In this document: positions 1 to 8,748 of the stretch, piece by piece | Layout of the letters: the number at the start of each line of letters is the position of its first letter | Numbering within the stretch: the stretch's first letter is position 1 | DNA from: Herpetosiphon llansteffanensis | GTDB taxonomy: Bacteria; Chloroflexota; Chloroflexia; Chloroflexales; Herpetosiphonaceae | Reading direction: 5' to 3' | DNA length: 64,000 bases | Assembly: GCF_003205875.1 (NCBI RefSeq) | Contig: NZ_PUBZ01000169.1 | Coordinates: 62,001 to 126,000, forward strand | The notes under the pieces: model-generated | Databases searched by the model: none | The model's input: only the letters and a program-made list of their open reading frames with translations | Told to the model about the DNA's origin: nothing | Program-made: the position numbers and the translations under genes

Positions 1-401
1 AGGCTGGCCTTGGTTGTTGCCGAAGCCAGCGGATCAAGGTAGCTTTGAGCGATTAGTGGCACCACAAAGACCCAACGCAACAAGCCAACAACCTGCATCA
101 CAAAGCCAATTACGCCAATCGTGCTCGCTGTTTCGCTCAAGGCTGCACCTGAAAATTCGGGCAGGCGTTTGAGCATGATGCTGGCGAATAATAAGGGCAA
201 GCCGACCCAAGCAAAGGCCAGCCATGTATAAATTAGGCCACTGCCACCTGCTGCAAATTGGCGCAATACCTGATCAACTGGCGCACGCAAAATATCGGGA
301 TAATCGAAATTGCTGATCAACAACGTATACGGAATATTGACCAACAGCGAGCCAAGAATCAAACTCCAGCCCGTTAGTTGGCGTACGTATTTATCTGTCA
401 T
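1..401 (-). CDS. DUF4386 family membrane protein, C-terminus beyond window
   Basis: The first 133 codons of a minus-strand gene that continues past the left edge. It starts at the ATG at 401-399, which overlaps the TGA of the upstream TetR gene (ATGA), so the two are translationally coupled. The product opens with a short cytoplasmic stretch, then hydrophobic segments near residues 10-26, 45-60 and 90-120. The spacing and the QVVGLLRWV-like segment resemble the DUF4386 protein at 51392-52129. Function of the family is unknown. The adjoining TetR gene and its double operator suggest that expression is switched by a small ligand. The family call is by resemblance to the second copy and is moderately sure. 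Confidence 0.7.
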   Translation of the reverse strand, partial: MTDKYVRQLTGWSLILGSLLVNIPYTLLISNFDYPDILRAPVDQVLRQFAAGGSGLIYTWLAFAWVGLPLLFASIMLKRLPEFSGAALSETASTIGVIGFVMQVVGLLRWVFVVPLIAQSYLDPLASATTKAS

Positions 402-988
402 TGGTTGCTCCCTTGAATGATGTAGGGTTGTAGCACATGGAGCATCAAGTTCACGCCAGTGTTGATGCTGCTTGGTTCGATTGGACGTTGATTAATTTCG
501 AGATTGTTGAGCCAAAATTCGCTAATTAACCAACAGACTTGAATCAATTGATCAAGTGTGTTTGCAGTAAGTGGCTGCATAATTCCGGCGCTGATGAATT
601 GCTCAACAATGCTGCGGAAGCCTGCAAACCCACGTTGGCGGGTGGCTAAAAAGCTGGCGTGCAAAGAGGAATCGTGGTGCAGCAACGCCACCAATTCGCG
701 GTAGGCAAAACGGTAGCGCCAAATAATCTGGTAGTTGGTTTCGACCAAGGTGGTTAAATCGCTCAATTGGGCTGGGCGCGCGGTCGGCAGGCTCAGTTCT
801 GTATCCCACGCGTTATACAGTTGTTCAAATAGAGCTTGAATAATCGCTGCTTTGTTGCGAAAGTGGTAGTACAAGTTGCCCGGGCTAATGCTACAGGCCT
901 CGGCAATGTGGTTGGTGCTTACGTCTGCTGTGCCTTGGCGATTGAATAGCTCAAGCGCTGTGCTCAGAATTAAATCACGTTTGCTCAT
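398..988 (-). CDS. TetR/AcrR family transcriptional regulator
   Basis: A 196-residue one-component repressor. Residues about 8-45 form the TetR N-terminal three-helix DNA-binding domain, with recognition-helix pattern SPGNLYYHFRNK ending near residue 46; the remainder is helical and would bind a ligand and dimerise. It is followed with a 4-base overlap by the DUF4386 membrane protein. Immediately upstream are two 16-bp palindromes placed around a TTGACA promoter element, so autoregulation of the regulator-membrane protein pair is the simple reading. Ligand unknown. Confidence 0.9.
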   Translation of the reverse strand: MSKRDLILSTALELFNRQGTADVSTNHIAEACSISPGNLYYHFRNKAAIIQALFEQLYNAWDTELSLPTARPAQLSDLTTLVETNYQIIWRYRFAYRELVALLHHDSSLHASFLATRQRGFAGFRSIVEQFISAGIMQPLTANTLDQLIQVCWLISEFWLNNLEINQRPIEPSSINTGVNLMLHVLQPYIIQGSNQ

Positions 989-1000
989 CTGCTTAACCCA

Positions 1001-1051
1001 AACTAGAGTAAATACTCTAATATTTTTAGAGCATTTACTCTAGTTTGTCAA
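1001..1051 (-). promoter_or_regulatory. TetR promoter with two tandem palindromic operators
   Basis: Two 16-bp dyads, TAGAGT-N4-ACTCTA at 1004-1019 and TAGAGC-N4-ACTCTA at 1027-1042, are themselves arranged as a larger near-perfect inverted repeat (1001-1020 against 1026-1045). On the minus strand a consensus TTGACA lies at 1051-1046. A weak -10 (TAAAAA) follows 17 bases later at 1028-1023, between and overlapping the dyads. This is the usual layout for a TetR repressor blocking its own promoter, and rtcB on the far side is transcribed towards it, so the site serves the TetR gene. The repeats are seen directly; binding is inferred. Confidence 0.85.
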
Positions 1052-1063
1052 GCACTTACTAAT

Positions 1064-2386
1064 TTAGCTTTGGCCTGGCTCGCCGGCCATAATCACGGCG
1101 ATTGGCTTCATGCGAGCCAATGGCTTAATCAAATCGGCTTCGATTTGCAATTCCATTACCCGTTCGATGTCTTTGTAGGCCAAGGGCGATTCGTCGACGC
1201 TCCAGCCTTCGACATGCACGCCATGAGCTTTGATAACTTTTTTGGCCTCGCTGGAGCTGATGGTGGCGCGAGCTTTGGAGCGGCTGTACAAGCGGCCTGC
1301 ACCGTGCGAGGCGCTATGCAAGGCTTCGGGGTTACCTAAGCCTTCGACCACATACGAAGCTGAAGCCATGCTGCCTGGAATCACGCCGCGAACGCCTACG
1401 CCTGCAGGTGTCGCACCCTTGCGATGCACAATCAGATCGCCTTCGCGCCAGGCAAAATTATGGTGATTTTGAATTGTGGCGACTGGCTTGAGCTTGGTGC
1501 GTTGGGCAAATAAGCGGTGGATAACTTCATGATTGGCTTGGGCAAAGGCTCCGGCTAATTCCATCGCTGCCCAGTATTCTTGGCCTGCCTCGCTATCCAA
1601 ATCGAGCCATTCGTACATTTTGGGCACGTTGGCTTTGGTGGCGGTTTCTTGTACCGCAATGTTGCTATAGTGTTTGGCGATTGCGTAGCCAACCCCGCGC
1701 GAACCGCTATGGGTCAGCAAGCCAACAAATTCGCGTGGCAAGTCGTTCTCGCCCATTCGTTCGCCAACCACGATATTGGCAAAGTGGTTGCCACTGCCGC
1801 TGGTGCCAAGTTGGGCAATCGCTTTTTCGCGCAAGCTACGGGTTTGGGCGGTTAAATTCCAGTTTCTTATGCCCAAAATTGGGTGGTCCGGCCCGCGTTT
1901 GCGCGTTGCGCCCGAGCCAAACACTGTTACTTCAGCTAAATCACGAAATAATTGCTCGCGATGACGTTGAATTTCCATTGGCGCTTCAGCAAAAATGGTC
2001 AGGTGCATGCGGCAGCCAATATCGACCCCAACCATCATTGGCGAGACGGCGTTGTGAGCGGCAAAAACCCCGCCGATTGGCAAGGCAAAGCCCGGATGGG
2101 CATCGGGCATCAAAGCTCCTTGGGCAGCAATTGGCAGGCGCAAAGCCAGTTGCAATTGCTCCAAGGCAGCGGCTTCAATATCGACCCCAATTTGGCCATA
2201 GGCTTTGTAGGGTTGGGCCTGTTCGTTGAGGCGGGCCAATTCGGCAGGCTTGCCAAATTCGGCCTCAACTTGGGCCACAATCTGCAAATCCTTGGAGCCG
2301 CTTTTTTTGAGGGCGGCGGCATACTTGGCAATGGCCGTGAAGCGTTTATCGCCACGCCATGGCTTTAGCAAGACATTTAGTTTCAT
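1064..2386 (-). CDS. rtcB: RNA-splicing ligase RtcB
   Basis: 440 residues, a usual RtcB length. RtcB joins RNA 2',3'-cyclic phosphate (3'-phosphate) ends to 5'-OH ends using GTP and Mn2+. Landmarks: metal-binding VGVDIGCR with Asp122 and Cys125, GSGNHF at 197-202, QNHHNFAW near 306-313, and the guanylylated histidine in SHGAGR (His361). The gene stands alone; no archease or rtcA was seen nearby, and no rtcR-type sigma54 activator. No clear Shine-Dalgarno precedes the ATG. Role here is probably RNA repair. Confidence 0.95.
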   Translation of the reverse strand: MKLNVLLKPWRGDKRFTAIAKYAAALKKSGSKDLQIVAQVEAEFGKPAELARLNEQAQPYKAYGQIGVDIEAAALEQLQLALRLPIAAQGALMPDAHPGFALPIGGVFAAHNAVSPMMVGVDIGCRMHLTIFAEAPMEIQRHREQLFRDLAEVTVFGSGATRKRGPDHPILGIRNWNLTAQTRSLREKAIAQLGTSGSGNHFANIVVGERMGENDLPREFVGLLTHSGSRGVGYAIAKHYSNIAVQETATKANVPKMYEWLDLDSEAGQEYWAAMELAGAFAQANHEVIHRLFAQRTKLKPVATIQNHHNFAWREGDLIVHRKGATPAGVGVRGVIPGSMASASYVVEGLGNPEALHSASHGAGRLYSRSKARATISSSEAKKVIKAHGVHVEGWSVDESPLAYKDIERVMELQIEADLIKPLARMKPIAVIMAGEPGQS

Positions 2387-2530
2387 AAATGTGAGACTCA
2401 GTTCTAGGATAGGCTGTTGGTTTCTCTGCAGTCACTATAATCAAAGCAGGCAGGCTGCATATCAGGCGCAATGTTGACATCTGCTCAGACTAAATCCTTA
2501 GCCTTGGCTCAGCCAATAGCCAGCAACTGG

Positions 2531-2902
2531 CTAGACGGTTGTGCCATAGCGCAAACGCAGCATCGTATTGAGGTATTCGATGAAAACGGGGATGTCAAAG
2601 GGTTTGGAGAGGTAGGCATCTGCACCAGCGTCGGCACCACGTTGAAAATCAACTTGCTCAGAGCGCACAGTCAGCATCATCACCGGAATGCTATAGCTGG
2701 TTTTGATTCGGCGGCACACTTCGGTGCCTTCGATCATGGGCATATTCACGTCGAGAATCACCGCATCTGGGCGTTGGCTGGCAACTTTTTGCAAGGCTTC
2801 CAAGCCATCGCGGGCCACCGAAACCCGATGTCCTTCGAGGGCTAAAACCTGTTGAACCAACCGTAAAATATCTTGACTATCATCAACCAATAAAATGTGC
2901 AT
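2531..2902 (-). CDS. Single-domain response regulator (receiver only)
   Basis: A 123-residue CheY-like receiver with no output domain. The acidic pocket is Asp7/Asp8, the phospho-acceptor is Asp51 (VILDVNMP), the switch Thr is at 78 and the conserved Lys at 100 in the SKPF motif. A good GGAGG lies four bases before the ATG. No histidine kinase is adjacent. It probably relays a signal to a partner protein encoded elsewhere. Confidence 0.92.
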   Translation of the reverse strand: MHILLVDDSQDILRLVQQVLALEGHRVSVARDGLEALQKVASQRPDAVILDVNMPMIEGTEVCRRIKTSYSIPVMMLTVRSEQVDFQRGADAGADAYLSKPFDIPVFIEYLNTMLRLRYGTTV

Positions 2903-2936
2903 ACGGCCTCCAAAAAGTGCAATGAAGCCATTATAC

Positions 2937-4190
2937 TCAGCATGTCCCCCATGATGGTGATGAAGTATCCCCCAATAGTCCTGTTTTCGAGGATGCCACA
3001 GCGTTCAGCGTGATCGCTACTTGGTGGGCATGGCTCTGTTGCTTAAGTTGATCGGCAGCCTTGGCATAGCCACCGTTATTGCCATCGATAAAATGAACTT
3101 GCCGCCCCATACGCTCAAAGACAATGCATGTCATCAAGGCACTATCTGCAACATGCAGGCCATAATTTAAATTGCCAGTTTGGCGTTGCTGCTCAAGAAA
3201 TTGTTCAAGTTGTTGGCGTTGGGCGGGCGTACCTGCAATCACCATGCGCAACATTGCATCATATTTGCGATAATCGGTGCTGGCTTGCAAAATCTGGGGA
3301 TATTCGGCCCAATCGGTTAGTTCGGTTTTGGCTCCGGTTGCCAACAAGAACTTCCCAAGCACGTTGAGCCACCAAATGTTGTTGAGATAGCGTAATTGTT
3401 GCAATTTGCTGGAGCCGCCGCGCAACCGAGCTTCGGCCCACAGATCTTTGGGCCACAACGATAAGCTGATTTGCTGCACATCAACCGGATGATGCTCAGC
3501 GTCTGCGCCATAAATCGCCTCGATTTGCTCGATCACATGGCGATTGATGCTGTTGCGCTCGGCGCTGGTAGCAGCTTCGGCCCGCACCAACAATGAAACG
3601 GTCTCGCCATAGCGGCTGGGAATCTCCTGCCAACGGCATTCGAGGCCATCGAGCAAGCCTGGCTGATCGCTGGCTTGGGCTGCAAGCAAATATTTGGCAC
3701 CCAACATTGGATCTTTAATCGTTTGCTCAACGAAGGTCAAGCCATCGCCATTAATCATAGCTTGGGCATAATTCTCCGAGACGGCAAATTTGGCAATTTC
3801 AAGCTGATAGCGATGAGCATAAACCTCGCTGATTGGAATAATGCCAACCCGCAAGTGTAGGTTATAAATCGATTGGCTCAGATGCTGAACTGCCTGCAAA
3901 GCTGGCTTAGCTTGCTCGACCAACCATGGCGGCAACAATAAAGTCGCCCCATCGCCACCAAAAATAAATGGCAAATCGAGGTTGGGCTGCAAATTAAGCA
4001 AGGCCACAATCGTGCTAGCACCAATGAAGTTCACATCTTTGTAGCGACCTTCAGCAATCGCTTTGGTCGATTGTTCAATATCACTCACAACAATATACCA
4101 ATCGGCAGGGACTTTTTGATAGCAACTGGCATCGGTAATTTGGACAAAATCGGTGATAATAGGTAAGGTTGCATAGAAGTTGTGCGTCAT
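2937..4190 (-). CDS. DUF3095 family protein
   Basis: 417 residues from the ATG at 4190, chosen because GAGGT lies just upstream; the frame extends 32 codons further without a ribosome site. The N-terminal part carries VVSDIEQSTKAI (about residues 31-42) and FGGDGATLL, which resemble the two metal-binding turns of class III nucleotide cyclases (usually FxDIxxST and GD). This is the DUF3095 family, whose activity is not established. No membrane segment. It is divergent from the sortase gene at 4328. Family assignment is fairly sure; cyclase activity is only suggested by the motifs. Confidence 0.8.
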   Translation of the reverse strand: MTHNFYATLPIITDFVQITDASCYQKVPADWYIVVSDIEQSTKAIAEGRYKDVNFIGASTIVALLNLQPNLDLPFIFGGDGATLLLPPWLVEQAKPALQAVQHLSQSIYNLHLRVGIIPISEVYAHRYQLEIAKFAVSENYAQAMINGDGLTFVEQTIKDPMLGAKYLLAAQASDQPGLLDGLECRWQEIPSRYGETVSLLVRAEAATSAERNSINRHVIEQIEAIYGADAEHHPVDVQQISLSLWPKDLWAEARLRGGSSKLQQLRYLNNIWWLNVLGKFLLATGAKTELTDWAEYPQILQASTDYRKYDAMLRMVIAGTPAQRQQLEQFLEQQRQTGNLNYGLHVADSALMTCIVFERMGRQVHFIDGNNGGYAKAADQLKQQSHAHQVAITLNAVASSKTGLLGDTSSPSWGTC

Positions 4191-4327
4191 TGATGACCTC
4201 GATTTGTGAAAAGGTTTCCAAACACCTTGGACAGGGCTATAAAGTTCATATCGTAGCGAATCGACATTACAAGATAGATTACGCAATTCGTGCCATGTGG
4301 ATGGATTGCTGGATAAGGAGTTTTGGC

Positions 4328-5074
4328 ATGCGTCGGATGCTATTTGGTCTCGTAGGGTGCTTATTGGTTGGATGTAGTGGAACGGTGGGCAATCCTAGTG
4401 CAACTGCGTTGCCGAGCCTCGAACCAACTACGCAAGCGGTGGTGGCAAGTGTTGTGCCAACAACTACGCCGGTTGCGACTGCTGCTGCTAGCCCCACTCG
4501 TTTGCCAACCCAAACGGTTGCGCCAGAAATTACCAGCAAACCAGTCGAGTTGGATACGCCTACCTTGAACGAACAAAACGCGCCGCCAACCGCTGCTCCG
4601 CAACCAACCGCCAACCCAAGCAGCAACCCAAGCCAACCAGTGCGCATGGTGATTGATGTGATTGGGCTGGATCTTGCGCCGGTTTCGGTTGGCCTTGATC
4701 AACGCAATGTGCCAATTGTACCAAAACACGATGTTGGTTGGTACAATCTGAGTGCGCAGCCTGGCCAAGGCGAAAATGTGGTGCTTTGGGGCCATGTGTT
4801 GCGCTGGAAGGATGCGCCGAATGTGCCAGCACCCTTTGCACGGGTGAAAGATGTGGCGATTGGTGAGACAATTAAGCTTTATAGTGCAGATGGCAGCGAA
4901 TATCGCTACCGCGTGACTGAACAAGTGTGGGCTACACCTGATCAAGTCCAATACATTTTGCCCGTTGGTTCAGAGCGTTTGACCTTAGTTTCGTGCATTG
5001 GTGATCAAGTGATTGTTGAAGGTAATTTAGAGCTGAGCCATCGCCTGATTACGATTGCCGAGCCAATTCGCTAA
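4328..5074 (+). CDS. Lipoprotein-anchored sortase (class E-like)
   Basis: 248 residues from the ATG at 4328, preceded by AAGGAG seven bases away. The N-terminus is a short signal peptide ending in a lipobox, LVGC (Cys16). A Thr/Pro/Ala-rich linker runs to about residue 105, followed by a sortase beta-barrel with the catalytic triad visible: His156 (LWGHV), Cys223 (LVSCIGD) and Arg239 (SHRL). Sortases usually sit in the membrane by an uncleaved helix, so a lipid anchor is unusual. No LPxTG-like substrate gene is nearby. It is followed 13 bases later by a polytopic membrane protein that could be co-transcribed. Confidence 0.85.
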   Translation: MRRMLFGLVGCLLVGCSGTVGNPSATALPSLEPTTQAVVASVVPTTTPVATAAASPTRLPTQTVAPEITSKPVELDTPTLNEQNAPPTAAPQPTANPSSNPSQPVRMVIDVIGLDLAPVSVGLDQRNVPIVPKHDVGWYNLSAQPGQGENVVLWGHVLRWKDAPNVPAPFARVKDVAIGETIKLYSADGSEYRYRVTEQVWATPDQVQYILPVGSERLTLVSCIGDQVIVEGNLELSHRLITIAEPIR

Positions 5075-5087
5075 AAGGAATTTGCCG

Positions 5088-5759
5088 ATGCCTGAACATC
5101 TGCCCAATCTACATGTGCCATCAGTTCAGACCTTTGGCGAGCGCTACGGCAATGGTCGCTTGTGGTGGTATATGTTTGTGGTGCTGTTTGTGGGCGTTTT
5201 CTTTGGCATGATGGCGATTGTTGGCATCAACGATTGGAACGATAGTTTGCGCTTGCCGGTTATTTGGCAATTGGGAATGCAGCGCCTGAGTATTGTAAGC
5301 ATTGGCCTAGCCAGTCTCATTTTTGCTGGCTTTGGTTGGCTAATTGGCTGGATGTTGCGCAAAGTGGCAATCTGCCGCGTGCGATCGGTGGTTTTGGCGA
5401 CGCTGTTTGGCTATTGGGCGGCCTATATTCTGTTTAATTGGCCGCCTAGTTTATTGTGGATCACTAATAGTCCGCACACAACCTACTATCGGCATATGCT
5501 GAGCGCCATGTTGATTGCGATTGGCTGTGTGGCCGGGCCAATTGCCTTGGTCATGCGGCCTCACCGTTGGGCTGGAGTTTGGCTGTTTAGTCAATTGGCG
5601 CTTGGTTTTGTGATTGCCAGCATCACTCATTGGCTGGTAATCAACGATTTTGATGGCCTTGGATTAACCTTCTTCCTGCTCGCGATCCTCGTTATCTACC
5701 CACTTGGCCTAAGTTGGTGGTTTAGCTATTATTTACGTCGCCAAATAATGCCCTTATAA
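5088..5759 (+). CDS. Polytopic membrane protein of unknown function
   Basis: 223 residues from the ATG at 5088, with AAGGAA seven bases upstream; a longer in-frame start at 5055 would overlap the sortase. About six hydrophobic segments cover most of the length (first at residues about 25-47). No family recognised. It lies between the sortase gene and yvcK with short gaps on both sides and is probably in the same transcript as the sortase. Confidence 0.75.
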   Translation: MPEHLPNLHVPSVQTFGERYGNGRLWWYMFVVLFVGVFFGMMAIVGINDWNDSLRLPVIWQLGMQRLSIVSIGLASLIFAGFGWLIGWMLRKVAICRVRSVVLATLFGYWAAYILFNWPPSLLWITNSPHTTYYRHMLSAMLIAIGCVAGPIALVMRPHRWAGVWLFSQLALGFVIASITHWLVINDFDGLGLTFFLLAILVIYPLGLSWWFSYYLRRQIMPL

Positions 5760-5787
5760 CGGCATTTGGGTCTATAATTGGGGGACT

Positions 5788-7107
5788 ATGAAACAATCTG
5801 TACCTGCATCTGCCCGCAAATTATTGGATAGCCGCTGGCTTAAAGTTGGCATTGGGGTCAAGCGTTGGTTGGTCCTCATGCTTTTGGGCCTGATGTTTTC
5901 GGCGCTGGGCTTAGCATTTGGCCTACGTGAGTTGTATACGACGGTTGAACTGCCAGCGATATTCTATTATTTGACCTTGCAATTCTGGCCGCGCACCATT
6001 CGCATGATTATTTTGTGTTTGGTGGGGATTTTCGCTACTGGCTTTGCGTTTCGCCATCTCAATCGGGTTTTGCTGAGTGCAGCCTTGCCCCGCAACACTG
6101 CGCCAATCGATTTGGCCGAAACTCTGATTGGTCGCAGCCGCACCCGTCATGGCCCCAAAGTGGTGGCAATTGGCGGCGGTCACGGGCTTTCAACCTTGCT
6201 TAGTGGCCTCAAACAATATACCGACAATATTACGGCGATTGTGGCGGTTGCCGATGATGGTGGCTCCTCAGGCCGCATTCGCCAAGAATTTGGCATTTTG
6301 CCGCCAGGCGATATTCGGCGCTGTTTGGCAGCCTTGGCCGAAGCCGAGCCATTGATGACCCGTTTGTTTGAGCATCGTTTTCAGGCTGGCAGCCTCGAAG
6401 GCCATACCTTTGGCAATTTGTTTATCACAGCCCTTGCCGAAGTAACTGGCTCATTTGGCGAAGGTGTGCGTGAGGCCAATCGGGTTCTTGCTGTGCGCGG
6501 CCAAATTGTGCCAGCCACGCTTGATGATGTGGTGCTGTGGGCCGAGTTGGAAAATGGCGAGCATATCAGCGGCGAATCGCGGATTGCCAAAAGCGGCCAA
6601 CGGATCAAACGGGTGTATTTGCAGCCACAAACTGCCTTGGCCGTGCGCACCGCGATCAAAGCCATCGAAGAAGCCGATTTGATTATTGTTGGGCCTGGTA
6701 GTTTATACACCAGTTTGCTTTCGAGCTTGATGATTAGCGAAGTCAATCAAGCCATTCGCGAGGCAACCCAAGCGGTGCGGGTCTATGTATGTAACGTAGC
6801 GACCGAGCCTGGCGAAACCGACCATTTTGGAGTGCGCGACCACTTGCAAGCGCTCGTCGAGCACGTCGGCCCCGATGTGTTTGATGTTGCCTTGGCCAAT
6901 AGCGACGATCGTCAGAACCATCGCTTTGCGCCTGAATGGCAGGGCCGTACCACGATTGTGCCGCTTGATCAAACCACAGATTTGCCAATTCGCGTGCGCA
7001 CTGCCAACGTGATCAATCCAGCCAATCCATTGCGCCATGATCCGGTGCGTTTGGCGCGTGAGTTAATGCGGGTTTTGGAAAAAGAGCGCCAAATGGGCCG
7101 CTTGTGA
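5788..7107 (+). CDS. yvcK: Gluconeogenesis factor YvcK/CofD-like protein
   Basis: 439 residues. Two membrane helices (about 27-46 and 72-90) precede a CofD/YvcK fold with the nucleotide-binding GGGHG at 129-133 and the DDGGSSGR motif near 156-163. YvcK proteins bind UDP-sugars and are needed for growth on gluconeogenic carbon and for normal cell-wall synthesis in Firmicutes and Actinobacteria. The membrane-anchored N-terminus is an addition to the usual roughly 320-residue soluble form. A TATAAT at 5773-5778 lies only ten bases before the ATG, so any transcript from it would have almost no leader; no matching -35 was seen. WhiA and RapZ, common partners, are not present. Confidence 0.9.
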   Translation: MKQSVPASARKLLDSRWLKVGIGVKRWLVLMLLGLMFSALGLAFGLRELYTTVELPAIFYYLTLQFWPRTIRMIILCLVGIFATGFAFRHLNRVLLSAALPRNTAPIDLAETLIGRSRTRHGPKVVAIGGGHGLSTLLSGLKQYTDNITAIVAVADDGGSSGRIRQEFGILPPGDIRRCLAALAEAEPLMTRLFEHRFQAGSLEGHTFGNLFITALAEVTGSFGEGVREANRVLAVRGQIVPATLDDVVLWAELENGEHISGESRIAKSGQRIKRVYLQPQTALAVRTAIKAIEEADLIIVGPGSLYTSLLSSLMISEVNQAIREATQAVRVYVCNVATEPGETDHFGVRDHLQALVEHVGPDVFDVALANSDDRQNHRFAPEWQGRTTIVPLDQTTDLPIRVRTANVINPANPLRHDPVRLARELMRVLEKERQMGRL

Positions 7108-7250
7108 CAGAGATTGACACAGGAAGATGCTAGGATTTGGGGCTAGAGGCAGTGATCAGGGTTAGAAACCGCGAAGCACACGAAGGTTGAAAACTGAAAA
7201 ATAACAACAATCCAACAGATACATATTTGGGGGTGCAGGGGGATGAAAAT

Positions 7251-7432
7251 CTTACAAGGGTAGGTTTTTAAGAATTGATTTGATGTGCCCCATTCCCTCA
7301 CCCCCCAACCCCCTCGCCCACGAAAACGCGGGCGAGGGGGAGCCATCGTTTTTCACCAAGGAATTGGGAGAGAACCGTAGCATTAAAGCCCCTCGCCCCC
7401 GCGCCACGGGAGAGGGGTTGGGGTGAGGGGAT
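7251..7432. repeat. GC-rich interspersed repeat, copy 1 (MITE/REP-like)
   Basis: This fills most of the gene-free stretch 7108-7524. It starts CTTACAAGGG and contains CCCTCACCCCCCAACCCC near 7296 and its inverted counterpart GGGGTTGGGGTGAGGG near 7414-7430, with a smaller GC-rich hairpin inside. A second copy lies at 27255-27436 with the same order of blocks. No transposase is encoded, so it is a non-autonomous or structural repeat. The remainder (7108-7250) holds a fragment of the CACGAAG repeat family and nothing coding. Confidence 0.85.
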
Positions 7433-7524
7433 CTCAAAACCCCACTACGTCTCTTCGGTGGAGGGATGGAAGGTGGCGAAAACATTGGAACATTTGATCA
7501 AGCCAACTACGTGAGGAGCACAAC

Positions 7525-8703
7525 ATGCCACTCGATTTTAATCAGGTTGGCCAACAAATTAAGCGCATGGGTGGCGATTTGCGCCAAACAGCCAATGAGC
7601 ATGATCAATTGGTTGCTACCGCCTGGGCAAATTTGGAAAAAGAAAGCCCGCGCTGGGAACATTGGGCACGCCATGCAGAGGAAAATTATCTGCGCAGCCC
7701 GTGGCTCTTGGCTGCTCCCGCCGAACCAATAACCAATCGCTATCGCTTGCCCAAATTTGCGCCAAATTATTGTTTGGCAGCGGTTGATGGCTCGCAGATC
7801 GACCTTGATCGGCATTGGGCGGTCGAGTGTTTTTTGATTAACCTTGGGTTGGTCACGATTCAATATGGCCAACAGCCCTATTCCAAATTGCATTCGGTGC
7901 CAGCCTTGCACTACAACGATCAAGAATTGTTGCTGCGGGATAAAGATGGCCGCAGTTATAAAATGGCCGGAGCTTTGGTGCATGCTGAGCGTGATACTCG
8001 TGAAGGGATTGCGCTGGCGAGCCTAGCCCAAGAGATTTTGGCCACTAGCACTGCGCCGTTAGTCGCAATGCAAGATGGCACGCTGATTCGCTGGTCGTTG
8101 AGCGGGCTTGATCCATGGGTACGCAGCCATTTCTTGCAACGCTATCTTGATCAAGGTTTGGCTGCTTTACGGGCTGCCGATGTGCCAACCTGCTCCTACA
8201 TCAGCCACCCCAAAGCGCCTGAAGTGACCGGAATTGCTCGTTTGATTGCCAAACCAATCTTGAACAATGCCAGCAAAGCAGAAGGCATTATCGATCCCTA
8301 CCCTGGGATCAACGATACAAAATTATTTGGCAATGGCTGGCTGGGTGATGGCGAACGCAGCGCGTTATTCAAAAGCCTCTCCAAAATTAATGTTGAAGAA
8401 TATGGCGAGCACGCAATTTATTTCTTCTACCTGAATGTTGGGGCCGAATTAGCGCGGATCGAAATGCCCGAATGGGTGGCGCAACGGCCAGAATGGGTTG
8501 ATTTGATTCACGCAGTCGCGTATGATCAAGCGCATCGCGGCGGTGGCTATCCGGTGGCGTTGGCGCGGGCGCATGAGCAAGCAGTAGTACGCGAAAGCGA
8601 TCGTCGGGTGTTTCGCCAAATGATTGAGCAAGCCCTTTGGCATGCGCGCTTGAGCAATGGCTCATCATTAAAACAAGATGCCAAAGCCCAAGTGCGGGTT
8701 TAA
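7525..8703 (+). CDS. nurA: DNA double-strand break repair nuclease NurA
   Basis: 392 residues with GTGAGGAG ahead of the ATG. NurA is a 5'-to-3' exonuclease that works with the HerA helicase in DNA end resection. The first catalytic aspartate is in AAVDGSQ (Asp88), the second in AMQDGTL (Asp184), and the conserved C-terminal YPVALARAHEQA block is present. The next gene encodes a HAS-barrel protein, the N-terminal module of HerA, which supports the assignment; the HerA ATPase itself is not in the window. Confidence 0.9.
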   Translation: MPLDFNQVGQQIKRMGGDLRQTANEHDQLVATAWANLEKESPRWEHWARHAEENYLRSPWLLAAPAEPITNRYRLPKFAPNYCLAAVDGSQIDLDRHWAVECFLINLGLVTIQYGQQPYSKLHSVPALHYNDQELLLRDKDGRSYKMAGALVHAERDTREGIALASLAQEILATSTAPLVAMQDGTLIRWSLSGLDPWVRSHFLQRYLDQGLAALRAADVPTCSYISHPKAPEVTGIARLIAKPILNNASKAEGIIDPYPGINDTKLFGNGWLGDGERSALFKSLSKINVEEYGEHAIYFFYLNVGAELARIEMPEWVAQRPEWVDLIHAVAYDQAHRGGGYPVALARAHEQAVVRESDRRVFRQMIEQALWHARLSNGSSLKQDAKAQVRV

Positions 8704-8748
8704 CTCTTTTAGCTATAGCCTATCCTCGATAGCCTATACCCAACATAT

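Noticed and set aside
2387-2530. Promoter for rtcB around a TATAGT on the minus strand near 2436-2441
   Set aside because: No -35 match at a usable distance, so not listed as a feature.
7143-7485. Small open frames in the GC-rich repeat
   Set aside because: They are Pro/Arg-rich translations of the repeat, with no start signals, and differ between the two copies.
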